A DNA stretch of 18,650 nucleotides from positions 1 through 18,650 of the forward strand of contig CALAZZ010000197.1 of the NCBI GenBank assembly GCA_937926515.1, written 5' to 3'. The position numbers were made by a program, and so were the translations under genes. Source of the stretch: an uncultured Bacteroidales bacterium. Its GTDB lineage: Bacteria; Bacteroidota; Bacteroidia; Bacteroidales; F082. Shown here in pieces: positions 1-6,848 of this stretch (the stretch's first letter is position 1; each line of letters starts with the position of its first letter). Below the pieces are notes generated by a model. That model saw only the letters and a list, made by a program, of their open reading frames with translations. It ran no database searches and was not told the DNA's origin.

Positions 1-14
1 CAAAAAAATGTTTT

Positions 15-22
15 TACCTTTG
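15..22 (+). promoter_or_regulatory. Upstream promoter -7 element (TAnnTTTG), P1
   Basis: The octamer TACCTTTG matches the Bacteroidota primary-sigma -7 consensus TAnnTTTG exactly, and the GC-bearing bases after it (CAGCCCC) are typical of strong promoters in this phylum. The partner -33 TTG would lie about 20 bases upstream, which is outside the window, so only half the promoter can be seen. Transcription would begin near position 28-30. It would either give rpsL a leader of about 280 bases or make a separate short RNA. Confidence 0.5.
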
Positions 23-26
23 CAGC

Positions 27-187
27 CCCAAATTGATTGGGATTTATAGAAAAATACTGGAAACGATATAGTTAAAGGAACCTGATAAACTTAACCCTTA
101 TAGGTTTCTGACGCAAGGCCAACACATTCGTTCTCGAACAGGCCGGGCGTGGTTAAAGCCTTCACAAAGGTTATCACCCTCCTTTTA
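27..187 (+). other. Structured non-coding leader or small RNA candidate
   Basis: No credible reading frame covers this stretch, but by eye it folds into successive hairpins. They are 27-41 (CCCAA/TTGGG, 5-base loop); 76-84 with 101-109 (nine pairs, two of them G-U); 111-114 with 147-150 continuing through an AA/GG internal loop into 117-120 with 141-144 and capped by TTCG/CGAA at 127-138; and 157-162 with 167-172 (loop CACA). After the last stem comes a single-stranded ATCACCCTCCTTTTA (173-187). With the promoter element at 15-22 this looks like a transcribed RNA. It could be a cis leader controlling the ribosomal operon or an independent small RNA. I do not recognise a known family: there is no 6S-type long hairpin, no SRP or tmRNA signature and no convincing riboswitch core. 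Confidence 0.4.
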
Positions 188-212
188 CTATTTCCCCGAA
201 TAAAAAAAACTG

Positions 213-235
213 ACAATTTCCTTTAAAGGGATTGT
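213..235 (+). other. Small hairpin overlapping the rpsL promoter
   Basis: ACAAT (213-217) can pair with ATTGT (231-235). The stem continues, after slight bulging, through CCT/AGG (220-222 with 227-229), leaving a TTAA loop. A T/G-rich run follows. In RNA started upstream it could act as a weak terminator or pause site. In DNA, the ATTG at 231-234 also serves as the -33 element of the next promoter. Its function is an inference. Confidence 0.3.
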
Positions 236-261
236 TTGTGTTGAAAAAATAAATAATTTTG
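231..261 (+). promoter_or_regulatory. Bacteroidota-type promoter of the ribosomal operon, P2
   Basis: ATTG at 231-234 (-33 element, core TTG) is followed after 19 bases by TAATTTTG at 254-261, an exact match to the -7 consensus TAnnTTTG. The 19-base gap lies within the usual 19-21 for the phylum's housekeeping sigma factor. Transcription would begin near 266-270, leaving a leader of about 40 bases before the rpsL ATG at 310. This is the most likely main promoter of the whole unit. It also argues against the TTG at 259 as the rpsL start, because that codon lies inside the -7 element. Confidence 0.7.
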
Positions 262-309
262 CGCTCCTTTTTAAGAAAGGGTCGTAAAACAATAACTAAA
301 CCGTATAGA

Positions 310-690
310 ATGCCTACTATTCAACAATTAGTGCGCAAAGGACGCCAAAAACTGGTCGACAAAAGCAAGTCGCCTGCGTTGGATTCATGTCCGCAACGTC
401 GTGGTGTTTGCGTAAGGGTTTACACAACAACCCCCAAAAAGCCTAACTCTGCCATGAGAAAAGTTGCCAGGGTGAGGCTCACCAACGGTAAAGAGGTGAA
501 CGCCTATATTCCTGGTGAAGGTCACAACCTGCAGGAACACTCCATCGTAATGATCAGGGGTGGTCGTGTTAAAGACCTGCCTGGCGTAAGGTATCATATC
601 ATACGCGGAGCATTGGATACTTCCGGTGTGGAAGGACGTTCACAACGCCGCTCAAAATATGGAACCAAACGTCCCAAGAAAAAAAGTTAA
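310..690 (+). CDS. rpsL: 30S ribosomal protein S12
   Basis: Small-subunit protein uS12, 126 residues, located at the decoding centre where it monitors codon-anticodon pairing. The signature TTTPKKPNSAMRK (39-51) and the GGRVKDLPGVRYH segment (84-96) are intact. Lys43 and Lys88, counted with the initiator Met and equivalent to E. coli mature K42 and K87, are the sensitive-type residues at the classic streptomycin-resistance sites. Asp89 is the residue that is methylthiolated in many bacteria. An in-frame TTG at 259 would add 17 residues, but they are unlike any S12 and overlap the promoter, so I chose the ATG at 310, which gives the normal family N-terminus MPTIQQLVRKGR. No Shine-Dalgarno is seen. 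It is the first gene of the unit, 26 bases before rpsG. Confidence 0.97.
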   Translation: MPTIQQLVRKGRQKLVDKSKSPALDSCPQRRGVCVRVYTTTPKKPNSAMRKVARVRLTNGKEVNAYIPGEGHNLQEHSIVMIRGGRVKDLPGVRYHIIRGALDTSGVEGRSQRRSKYGTKRPKKKS

Positions 691-716
691 TAATTAAGGA
701 CCTAGCATAGTCAGCA

Positions 717-1184
717 ATGAGAAAAGCTAAACCAAAGAAAAGAATCATTCTCCCTGATCCCAAATTCAATGATGTGTTGGTGACCAAATTCGTAAACAAC
801 ATCATGCTGGAAGGGAAGAAAAACGTAGCCTACGACATTTTTTACGAAGCTATGGAAATAGTTAGTGAAAAAACTGGTGAGGACAGTGTGGAGGTTTGGA
901 AGAAAGCCTTGGCCAATGTTACACCTGCAGTAGAGGTGCGCAGCCGCCGAATCGGTGGTGCTACTTTTCAGATCCCATCTGAAATACGTCCGGGCCGAAA
1001 AATGTCAATCGGCATGAAGAACATGATCACCTTCGCCCGCAAGCGACACGAGAAAACCATGGGACAAAAACTTGCCGGTGAAATTTTGGCAGCATACAAA
1101 GAAGAAGGCGCTGCTTTCAAAAGGAAGGAAGATACACACCGTATGGCAGAAGCCAACAAGGCATTCTCTCATTTCAGATTCTAA
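717..1184 (+). CDS. rpsG: 30S ribosomal protein S7
   Basis: uS7, 155 residues, is the primary assembly protein of the 30S head. It binds the 3' major domain of 16S rRNA and lines the E-site exit channel. The N-terminal RKAKPKKR, the central VEVRSRRIGGATFQIP and the C-terminal RKEDTHRMAEANKAFSHFRF are all family hallmarks, and the length is close to the short E. coli form (156). It lies between rpsL and fusA as in nearly all bacteria. In E. coli S7 represses its own operon by binding the rpsL-rpsG junction. Here the junction is only 26 bases and I see no strong structure in it, so that control is not evident. An AAGGA lies about 17 bases upstream of the ATG, too far to be a clear Shine-Dalgarno. 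Confidence 0.97.
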   Translation: MRKAKPKKRIILPDPKFNDVLVTKFVNNIMLEGKKNVAYDIFYEAMEIVSEKTGEDSVEVWKKALANVTPAVEVRSRRIGGATFQIPSEIRPGRKMSIGMKNMITFARKRHEKTMGQKLAGEILAAYKEEGAAFKRKEDTHRMAEANKAFSHFRF

Positions 1185-1205
1185 TAGTGTAGTTTTATAA
1201 GTATA

Positions 1206-3323
1206 ATGGCAACTGACCTCAACATATCAAACAAACTGCTTTTGACCCGCAATATCGGTATTATGGCACATATTGATGCAGGCAAAACCACCACCACGGA
1301 GCGTATCCTGTATTATACCGGACGTAGCCATAAACTGGGTGAGGTGCATGAAGGGTCAGCAACCATGGACTGGATGGTGCAGGAACAAGAACGAGGCATT
1401 ACCATTACTTCTGCAGCTACAACCGTATTCTGGGACTTTAAAAACCAAAAATATAAGATCAATATTATCGACACCCCCGGCCATGTCGACTTTACAGTCG
1501 AGGTTGAGCGCTCGCTTAGAGTGCTCGATGGCGCTGTTGCACTTTTCTGTGCTGTCGGTGGTGTTGAACCCCAATCAGAAACTGTTTGGCGACAAGCTGA
1601 TAAGTATAAAGTGCCCCGATTGTGTTTTATAAATAAGATGGACCGCTCGGGTGCTGATTTTTTTGGAGTACTCACCCAAATCAAGCAAAGGTTGGGTGCC
1701 AATCCTATTCCGCTTCAGATACCTATTGGCGAAGAGGATAAATTTGAAGGTATTGTTGACCTTATTTCCAATAAAGCCTATGTATGGGATGAAAGTACCA
1801 AAGGCAGTGTGATGACAGAGATCCCAATCCCCGCTGACCTGGAAAACACCGTAGAAGAATATAGGCAAAAATTAATTGAAGGTGTTGCGGAGGAGAGTGA
1901 TGAGTTGCTCGAAAAGTTCATCGATGACCCTAACTCGATCACCCCTGATGAAGTTGTTCACCATATTCGTAAAGCTACAGTGGAAATGCGTATTTCACCT
2001 GTAATGTGTGGAGCCTCATTCAAGAACAAGGGCGTTCAGATGTTACTGAATGGTATCGTTCAGTTTTTACCCAGCCCACTGGATGTGGATGCAGTTAATG
2101 GTATCAACCCAAACAACGATAAGACTGAAATACGCAAGGTGGATCCAAATGAGCCATTTGCGGCACTGGCATTTAAAATTGCAACTGATCCTTTTGTAGG
2201 ACGCATTGCCTTTTTTAGAGTCTATTCAGGTACGCTTGAATCGGGCTCCTATATATATAATGCCTCCACAGGCAAGAAGGAACGTATTTCACGAATTCTT
2301 CAGATGCATGCCAATAAGCAAAACCCACTTGACAGAATAGAAGCTGGTGACATTGGTGCTGCCGTTGGATTTAAACTCATTCGTACTGGTGACTCATTAT
2401 GTAATGAAAAACATCCCATACTGCTTGAGTCTATGTCATTCCCTGAACCGGTGATCAGTATAGCCATAGAACCTAAAACACAAGCCGATATGGATAAAAT
2501 GTCGGTGGCACTGGCCAAATTAGCTGAAGAGGATCCCACTTTCAAGGTCCGTACTGACGAAGATTCTGGGCAGACTGTGATTTCGGGAATGGGAGAACTT
2601 CACCTGGAGATCTTGGTTGACAGGCTAAAACGCGAGTTCAAGGTTGAATGTAATCAGGGACGTCCCCAGGTTGCCTATAAAGAGGCCATCACAACCAGTG
2701 CTACCCACCGGGAAGTGTATAAGAAACAAACAGGGGGCAGAGGTAAATTTGCTGATATTCAGTTCGAGATTGGACCGGCAGAGGATGGTTTCATCGGATT
2801 GCAGTTTATTGATGAAGTAAAAGGTGGCAATATTCCACGTGAATATATGCCAGCATTACAGAAAGGATTCAGGGAAGCTATGTCAAACGGTGTATTGGCA
2901 GGTTTTACTGTCGATAGCCTTAAAGTGCGTGTTTTTGATGGATCCTATCACCCGGTTGACTCAGATTCACTCTCATTTGAGTTGGCTGCCCGGATCGGGT
3001 TTAAAAATGCTTGCCGCAAAACTAAGGCTGTGCTTCTTGAGCCCATCATGAAAGTTGAGGTTAGTACACCTGATGAATATCTCGGAGAGATTACAGGTGA
3101 CCTTAACAAACGACGCGCTGTATTGAAGGAGGTTACTGCCAAGGTGGGATCACAGGCTGTTAAAGCTGATGTTCCCCTTTCGGAAATGTTCGGATATGTA
3201 ACCACACTGCGTACATTATCTTCAGGAAGAGCCACCTCCAGTATGGAGTTCAGCCATTATCAACAAGCACCTGAAAATATTGCAGAAGCGGTTGTCAATA
3301 AAGCAAAAGGAATTGTAAAATAA
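1206..3323 (+). CDS. fusA: Elongation factor G
   Basis: Translational GTPase EF-G, 705 residues, which drives tRNA-mRNA translocation and, with RRF, ribosome recycling. All G-domain motifs are present: P-loop AHIDAGKT (21-28), switch I RGITI (63-67), switch II DTPGH with catalytic His93 (89-93), and NKMD for guanine recognition (143-146). Domain II starts around residue 315 (PFAALAFKI). Domain III has the GMGELHLEI motif, domain IV covers the segment that reaches the A site, and domain V ends in the TLRTLSSGRA region. Length is normal for the family. It lies between rpsG and rpsJ, and the tuf gene that follows fusA in many other bacteria is absent. Bacteroidota often carry a second EF-G elsewhere. 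The context and full motif set make this the canonical copy. Confidence 0.97.
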   Translation: MATDLNISNKLLLTRNIGIMAHIDAGKTTTTERILYYTGRSHKLGEVHEGSATMDWMVQEQERGITITSAATTVFWDFKNQKYKINIIDTPGHVDFTVEVERSLRVLDGAVALFCAVGGVEPQSETVWRQADKYKVPRLCFINKMDRSGADFFGVLTQIKQRLGANPIPLQIPIGEEDKFEGIVDLISNKAYVWDESTKGSVMTEIPIPADLENTVEEYRQKLIEGVAEESDELLEKFIDDPNSITPDEVVHHIRKATVEMRISPVMCGASFKNKGVQMLLNGIVQFLPSPLDVDAVNGINPNNDKTEIRKVDPNEPFAALAFKIATDPFVGRIAFFRVYSGTLESGSYIYNASTGKKERISRILQMHANKQNPLDRIEAGDIGAAVGFKLIRTGDSLCNEKHPILLESMSFPEPVISIAIEPKTQADMDKMSVALAKLAEEDPTFKVRTDEDSGQTVISGMGELHLEILVDRLKREFKVECNQGRPQVAYKEAITTSATHREVYKKQTGGRGKFADIQFEIGPAEDGFIGLQFIDEVKGGNIPREYMPALQKGFREAMSNGVLAGFTVDSLKVRVFDGSYHPVDSDSLSFELAARIGFKNACRKTKAVLLEPIMKVEVSTPDEYLGEITGDLNKRRAVLKEVTAKVGSQAVKADVPLSEMFGYVTTLRTLSSGRATSSMEFSHYQQAPENIAEAVVNKAKGIVK

Positions 3324-3347
3324 TATAAACAATAATAATTCTTCAAC

Positions 3348-3653
3348 GTGAGCCAAAGGATTAGAATAAAATTAAAGTCATACGATCATAACTTGGTTGA
3401 TAAATCAGCTGAGAAGATCGTTAAAACCATTAAAACAACCGGTGCTGTGGTTAGTGGCCCAATACCATTGCCTACAGACAAAAAGATTTACACTGTGTTG
3501 CGTTCCACTTTCGTGCATAAGAAATCAAGGGAGCAGTTCGAGCTATCATCATACAAGCGCTTGCTTGATATATACAGCTCTACCTCCCAGACTATAGATG
3601 CACTTATGAAACTGGAGTTGCCCAGTGGCGTAGAAGTAGAAATTAAGGTATAA
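3348..3653 (+). CDS. rpsJ: 30S ribosomal protein S10
   Basis: uS10, 101 residues, a 30S head protein that also serves as NusE in rRNA antitermination. The N-terminus SQRIRIKLKSYDH and the GPIPLPTDKKIYTVLRSTFVHKKSREQFE region, with the loop that binds 16S rRNA near the A site, are typical. The start codon is GTG at 3348. It is chosen because it gives exactly the family N-terminus and no in-frame ATG lies nearby. It is the only GTG start among the 33 genes. It lies 24 bases after fusA with no recognisable promoter in the gap, so the S10 cluster appears to be read through from the str genes. A small hairpin (3652-3669) begins at its stop codon. Confidence 0.96.
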   Translation: MSQRIRIKLKSYDHNLVDKSAEKIVKTIKTTGAVVSGPIPLPTDKKIYTVLRSTFVHKKSREQFELSSYKRLLDIYSSTSQTIDALMKLELPSGVEVEIKV

Positions 3654-3669
3654 TTCCTCCAGAGGGATT
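3652..3669 (+). other. Small hairpin between rpsJ and rplC
   Basis: AATTCCT (3652-3658) pairs with AGGGATT (3663-3669), with one G-U pair and a CCAG loop, beginning within the rpsJ stop codon. No T-run follows, so it is not an intrinsic terminator. It could protect or slow the transcript in the 43-base gap before rplC. Any function is an inference. Confidence 0.3.
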
Positions 3670-3696
3670 GTAAATGACATTTAACAGTATAGTACC

Positions 3697-4320
3697 ATGT
3701 CAGGATTATTAGGAAAGAAAATAGGTATGACCAGTATTTTTGATGCCAACGGGAAGAATATTCCGGTTACGGTTATTGAAGCTGGTCCTTGTGTTGTAAC
3801 GCAAGTACGCACAAAGGAAAAAGATGGTTATGATGCCATACAGCTTGCGTACGACGATAAAAAGGAAAAGCAGACCACTTCAGCCATGAAAGGTCATTTT
3901 GCCAAAGCCGGTACGAGCCCAAAAAGATATCTGAGTGAGTTTAGCCGTTTTGAAAAACAAAAAAAGTTTGGTGAAATGATCACCGTTGATGTATTTATGG
4001 AAGGTGAATATGTTGATATCGTGGGAATAACTAAAGGAAAAGGTTTTCAGGGTGTTGTAAAGCGTCATGGCTTTGCCGGCGTCGGCGATGCCACACATGG
4101 TCAGCACAACAGAATGCGTGCCCCCGGCTCCATAGGTGCTTCTTCATACCCATCAAGGGTATTCAAGGGCATGCGTATGGCCGGGCAAACAGGTCGTAAA
4201 CGCGTCAAACTGATCAACCTTCAAATCATGAAAATAATCCCTGAGAAAAACCTTATTTTGGTTAAGGGTGCAGTTCCAGGCCCAAATAATGGATATTTAA
4301 AAATTGAAAGATGGAATTAG
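3697..4320 (+). CDS. rplC: 50S ribosomal protein L3
   Basis: uL3, 207 residues, an early 50S assembly protein whose long internal loop reaches towards the peptidyl transferase centre. The N-terminal GLLGKKIGMTSIFD is diagnostic, as is the central GSIGASSYPSRVFKG followed by MAGQTGRKRVK. The length is normal. In E. coli the tip loop carries a glutamine (Gln150) that PrmB methylates. The matching segment here reads GASSYPS and has no glutamine, so that modification cannot occur at this site. The stop codon lies 10 bases inside rplD, so the two genes overlap and are probably translationally coupled. Confidence 0.96.
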   Translation: MSGLLGKKIGMTSIFDANGKNIPVTVIEAGPCVVTQVRTKEKDGYDAIQLAYDDKKEKQTTSAMKGHFAKAGTSPKRYLSEFSRFEKQKKFGEMITVDVFMEGEYVDIVGITKGKGFQGVVKRHGFAGVGDATHGQHNRMRAPGSIGASSYPSRVFKGMRMAGQTGRKRVKLINLQIMKIIPEKNLILVKGAVPGPNNGYLKIERWN

Positions 4321-4937
4321 TAGTTCATAATATCAATGGAGAAAAAACTGAACGGAAGGTTCAGCTAAGTGATAGTATTTTTGGTCTTGAACCGAATGAT
4401 CACGCCATCTACCTGGATACAAAACAGTATCTTGCAAATCAACGGCAAGGTACCCACAAGACAAAAACCAGGGGAGAGGTTATTGGCAGTACACGGAAGA
4501 TCAAACGACAAAAAGGAACGGGGACAGCACGTGCTGGAGACATCAAAAACCCAATGTTTAAAGGTGGAGGTAGAATTTTCGGCCCCGAGCCTCGTGACTA
4601 TGGATTTAAGGTGAACAAGAAAGTAAAACTGCTGGCACGAAAGTCTGCACTTGCTTATAAAGCTAAAGAAGAAAAGATCATTGTACTTGAAGACTTTTCG
4701 TTTGAAGCCCCTAAAACAAAGCAATTTGTTGAGATATTAAGCAAGTTTGAGGTGAACGATACCAGGAATCTGTTTGTCACTCCGGGTGTGGATAAGAATA
4801 TTGTACTATCATCACGCAATCTGCAGCAAACAAAGGTAACTACGGCCAATAGCCTGAATACCTATGATATTCTGCACGCCAGGACTTTATTCATATTGGA
4901 AAGCTCACTCCCTACGATCGAGGAACTGCTTTCATAA
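4311..4937 (+). CDS. rplD: 50S ribosomal protein L4
   Basis: uL4, 208 residues. It has a globular body on the 50S surface and an extended loop that forms part of the peptide exit tunnel constriction. The loop motifs KGTGTARAG (68-76) and GGGRIFGP (85-92) are intact. The start ATG lies 10 bases inside rplC, in another frame. The resulting N-terminus MELVVHNINGEKTERKV fits the family, so the overlap is real. In Gammaproteobacteria L4 represses the S10 operon through its leader. No comparable leader is visible ahead of rpsJ here, so that control is not indicated. Tunnel-loop changes in L4 are a known route to macrolide resistance, but I see no change from the common residues. Confidence 0.96.
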   Translation: MELVVHNINGEKTERKVQLSDSIFGLEPNDHAIYLDTKQYLANQRQGTHKTKTRGEVIGSTRKIKRQKGTGTARAGDIKNPMFKGGGRIFGPEPRDYGFKVNKKVKLLARKSALAYKAKEEKIIVLEDFSFEAPKTKQFVEILSKFEVNDTRNLFVTPGVDKNIVLSSRNLQQTKVTTANSLNTYDILHARTLFILESSLPTIEELLS

Positions 4938-4965
4938 ACAAGAAACAATTAAATCGCTCGAAACG

Positions 4966-5256
4966 ATGAATATCATAGTAAAACCGCTAATTACGGAGAA
5001 AATGACAGCCATGGGCGAGAAGCTTAACCGTTATGGCTTTGTGGTTGAGAAGAGAGCCAATAAGCTTCAGATTAAAAATGCCGTAGAAGACCTTTACGGT
5101 GTTGAAGTGGCGGCAGTCAATACCATGAACTATGCTGGTAAGCTTAAATCAAGGTACTCAAAAACCGGTATTATTTCCGGAAAAACAAAGGCTTTTAAGA
5201 AAGCTATTGTGACATTAGCCGAAGGTGAAACGATTGATTTTTTCAGCAACATTTAG
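4966..5256 (+). CDS. rplW: 50S ribosomal protein L23
   Basis: uL23, 96 residues, sits at the exit of the peptide tunnel and is the docking point for trigger factor and SRP. The motif IVKPLITEKMT near the N-terminus and the region FVVEKRANKLQIKNAVEDLYGV are characteristic. The reading frame stays open upstream to an ATG at 4864, but those 34 codons lie over the rplD 3' end and look unlike any L23. The ATG at 4966 gives the correct family start. The gap to rplD is 28 bases and to rplB 4 bases, so it is tightly linked to rplB. Confidence 0.95.
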   Translation: MNIIVKPLITEKMTAMGEKLNRYGFVVEKRANKLQIKNAVEDLYGVEVAAVNTMNYAGKLKSRYSKTGIISGKTKAFKKAIVTLAEGETIDFFSNI

Positions 5257-5260
5257 ATAA

Positions 5261-6085
5261 ATGGCTTTAAAGAAATACAAACCAACGACCCCAGGTCAGC
5301 GCTTTAAGATAATCAGCGCTTTTGACGAGATTACAACGGACAAGCCTGAGAAGTCCCTTTTGGCACCAGGCAAAAAATCCGGTGGTAGAAATCGCAGTGG
5401 TAAAATGACCGTGCGCAACATTGGCGGTGGTCATAAGCAGAAATACAGGATTATCGATTTTAAACGAGATAAGGACGGCATACCAGGCACGGTAAAAACC
5501 ATTGAATATGATCCGAACCGTACTGCCCGTATCGCATTGGTAAACTATGTTGATGGTGAAAAACGCTACATCATTGCACCTAATGGGCTAAAGGTTGGTC
5601 AAGAGATCATTTCTGGAAAAGGTGTTGCGCCAAATATTGGCAATACCCTCTTCCTTAGTGAAGTGCCTTTTGGAACCATCGTTCATAATATTGAACTTCG
5701 TCCAGGACAGGGAGCAAAAATGGCCCGCAGCGCCGGTTCCTATGCGCAATTGATGTCGCGTGATGGAAAGTATGCAATTTTGAAATTGCCATCAGGTGAA
5801 ACGCGTATGATACTGCAAACTTGCCGTGCCACTGTTGGGATGACCTCCAATATCGACCATAGCCTCGAAAAATCAGGTAAAGCCGGTCGAAGCCGTTGGT
5901 TGGGACGTCGTCCACGTGTTCGTGGTGTTGTTATGAATCCTGTTGATCATCCGATGGGTGGTGGCGAAGGTAGGGCTTCCGGCGGTCATCCGCGCTCCAG
6001 GAAAGGAATTCCTGCCAAGGGGTATAAAACACGTAATAAGAAAAAGATCAGCAGTATGTATATTGTTGAACGGAGAAAGAAATAG
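5261..6085 (+). CDS. rplB: 50S ribosomal protein L2
   Basis: uL2, 274 residues, the most conserved 50S protein, needed for subunit joining and for the active peptidyl transferase centre. The order is an N-terminal extension, an OB-like domain, an SH3-like domain and a basic C-terminal tail. His230 in VDHPMGGGEGRASGGHPRS matches E. coli His229 (mature numbering), the residue long linked to peptidyl transferase function. RNIGGGHKQKYRIIDFKR (52-69) is also diagnostic. The ATG four bases after the rplW stop gives the standard start ALKKYKPTTPGQR. Nothing is unusual. Confidence 0.97.
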   Translation: MALKKYKPTTPGQRFKIISAFDEITTDKPEKSLLAPGKKSGGRNRSGKMTVRNIGGGHKQKYRIIDFKRDKDGIPGTVKTIEYDPNRTARIALVNYVDGEKRYIIAPNGLKVGQEIISGKGVAPNIGNTLFLSEVPFGTIVHNIELRPGQGAKMARSAGSYAQLMSRDGKYAILKLPSGETRMILQTCRATVGMTSNIDHSLEKSGKAGRSRWLGRRPRVRGVVMNPVDHPMGGGEGRASGGHPRSRKGIPAKGYKTRNKKKISSMYIVERRKK

Positions 6086-6115
6086 GTAAAACCAGGGATA
6101 ATTAAATTATAAACA

Positions 6116-6394
6116 ATGAGTCGTTCACTTAAAAAAGGACCGTACATCCATTACAAACTCGAAAAGAGAGTACTGGATAACATTGAATCAGGAAAGAAAA
6201 CTGTTATCAAAACCTGGTCGAGAGCCTCTATGATTGCACCTGAATTCGTTGGCCAGACCATAGCAGTACATAATGGAAATAAATTCATACCGGTTTATAT
6301 TACCGAAAATATGGTAGGCCATAAACTGGGTGAATTTGCTCCAACCCGAATTTTCAGGGGGCATGCAGGAAAAAAGGATAAAGGTAAAAAATAA
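6116..6394 (+). CDS. rpsS: 30S ribosomal protein S19
   Basis: uS19, 92 residues, in the 30S head. It contacts S13 and the A-site tRNA region and forms a bridge to the 50S subunit. The start MSRSLKKGPYIHYKLEKRV, the RASMIAPEFVGQTIAVHNGNK segment and the VGHKLGEFAPTRIFRGHAG motif are textbook. A short lysine-rich tail (KKDKGKK) ends the protein. It follows rplB by 30 bases and precedes rplV by 14, the normal S10-operon position. Confidence 0.96.
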   Translation: MSRSLKKGPYIHYKLEKRVLDNIESGKKTVIKTWSRASMIAPEFVGQTIAVHNGNKFIPVYITENMVGHKLGEFAPTRIFRGHAGKKDKGKK

Positions 6395-6408
6395 AGAACA
6401 GTACAAAA

Positions 6409-6828
6409 ATGGGAGCTAGAAAACACAATAGAGCTGAAGCGCTTAGGGAAGCAAGGAAAAGCCAATATATGGCGTCCTTACGCAATGTGCCCACTTCCCC
6501 TAGAAAAATGCGTCTGGTAACAGATATGATCAGAGGCATGAATGTTGAAATGGCTTTGCATGTGCTTCAATATTCACCAAAGGAAGCATCCGGAAGAGTA
6601 TATAAACTTCTACGTTCAGCAATTGCAAACTGGGAAGCCAAAAATGAAGGTGCCCGCATTGAAGAGAGCGACCTTTATGTAAAGGAAATATTTGTTGATT
6701 CAGGACGAATGCTTAAACGAATCCAGCCGGCTCCCCAAGGTCGTGCACATCGTATCCGTAAACGTTCTAATCATGTTACACTGGTTATCGATAGCCGACA
6801 TAAGGAAGTAGAAAATAAAACTGAATAA
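6409..6828 (+). CDS. rplV: 50S ribosomal protein L22
   Basis: uL22, 139 residues. The globular part binds several 23S domains, and a long beta-hairpin reaches into the peptide exit tunnel beside L4. Family features seen are NVPTSPRKMRLVTDMIRG (27-44) and the hairpin DSGRMLKRIQPAPQGRAHRI (97-116), followed by RKRSNHVTLVI. It is longer than the E. coli protein (110) because of an extra basic N-terminal segment of roughly 20 residues (ARKHNRAEALREARKSQ) and a short C-terminal extension. Both extensions are in frame and fit the gap to rpsS. The tunnel hairpin shows no deletion of the kind that gives erythromycin resistance. Confidence 0.95.
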   Translation: MGARKHNRAEALREARKSQYMASLRNVPTSPRKMRLVTDMIRGMNVEMALHVLQYSPKEASGRVYKLLRSAIANWEAKNEGARIEESDLYVKEIFVDSGRMLKRIQPAPQGRAHRIRKRSNHVTLVIDSRHKEVENKTE

Positions 6829-6848
6829 TCTGTTAAGTATTTAATTGA

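Noticed and set aside
75..160. c-di-GMP-I (GEMM) riboswitch
   Set aside because: GACGCAAGGCC at 110-120 follows a hairpin, which recalls the GEMM core, but the 5' strand (GGGCAAACC type) and the second stem with its GGGUUACC-type end are not present.
166..186. Intrinsic terminator after the leader hairpins
   Set aside because: AAAGG/CCTTT and GGT/ACC pairs exist, but the stem is weak and no clean T-run follows.
50..187. Fragment of 16S rRNA
   Set aside because: Short resemblances (ACTGGAAACG, CGCAAG, TCACCCTCCTTT) occur in roughly 16S order, but the intervening sequence and spacing do not match. They are most likely coincidence, so only the last stretch is kept as a separate observation.
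27..200. 6S, SRP or tmRNA gene
   Set aside because: There is no single long hairpin with a central bubble, no SRP GGAAGNAGC-type loop and no tRNA-like ends.
259..309. TTG-initiated 17-residue extension of rpsL
   Set aside because: The TTG lies inside the -7 promoter element, the added residues match no S12, and the ATG at 310 gives the exact family start.
1313..1702. Minus-strand open frame inside fusA
   Set aside because: It is antisense to the EF-G GTPase domain, which is fully conserved in the + frame.
4864..4965. 34-codon upstream extension of rplW
   Set aside because: It overlaps the rplD 3' end and does not resemble L23. The ATG at 4966 gives the conserved start.
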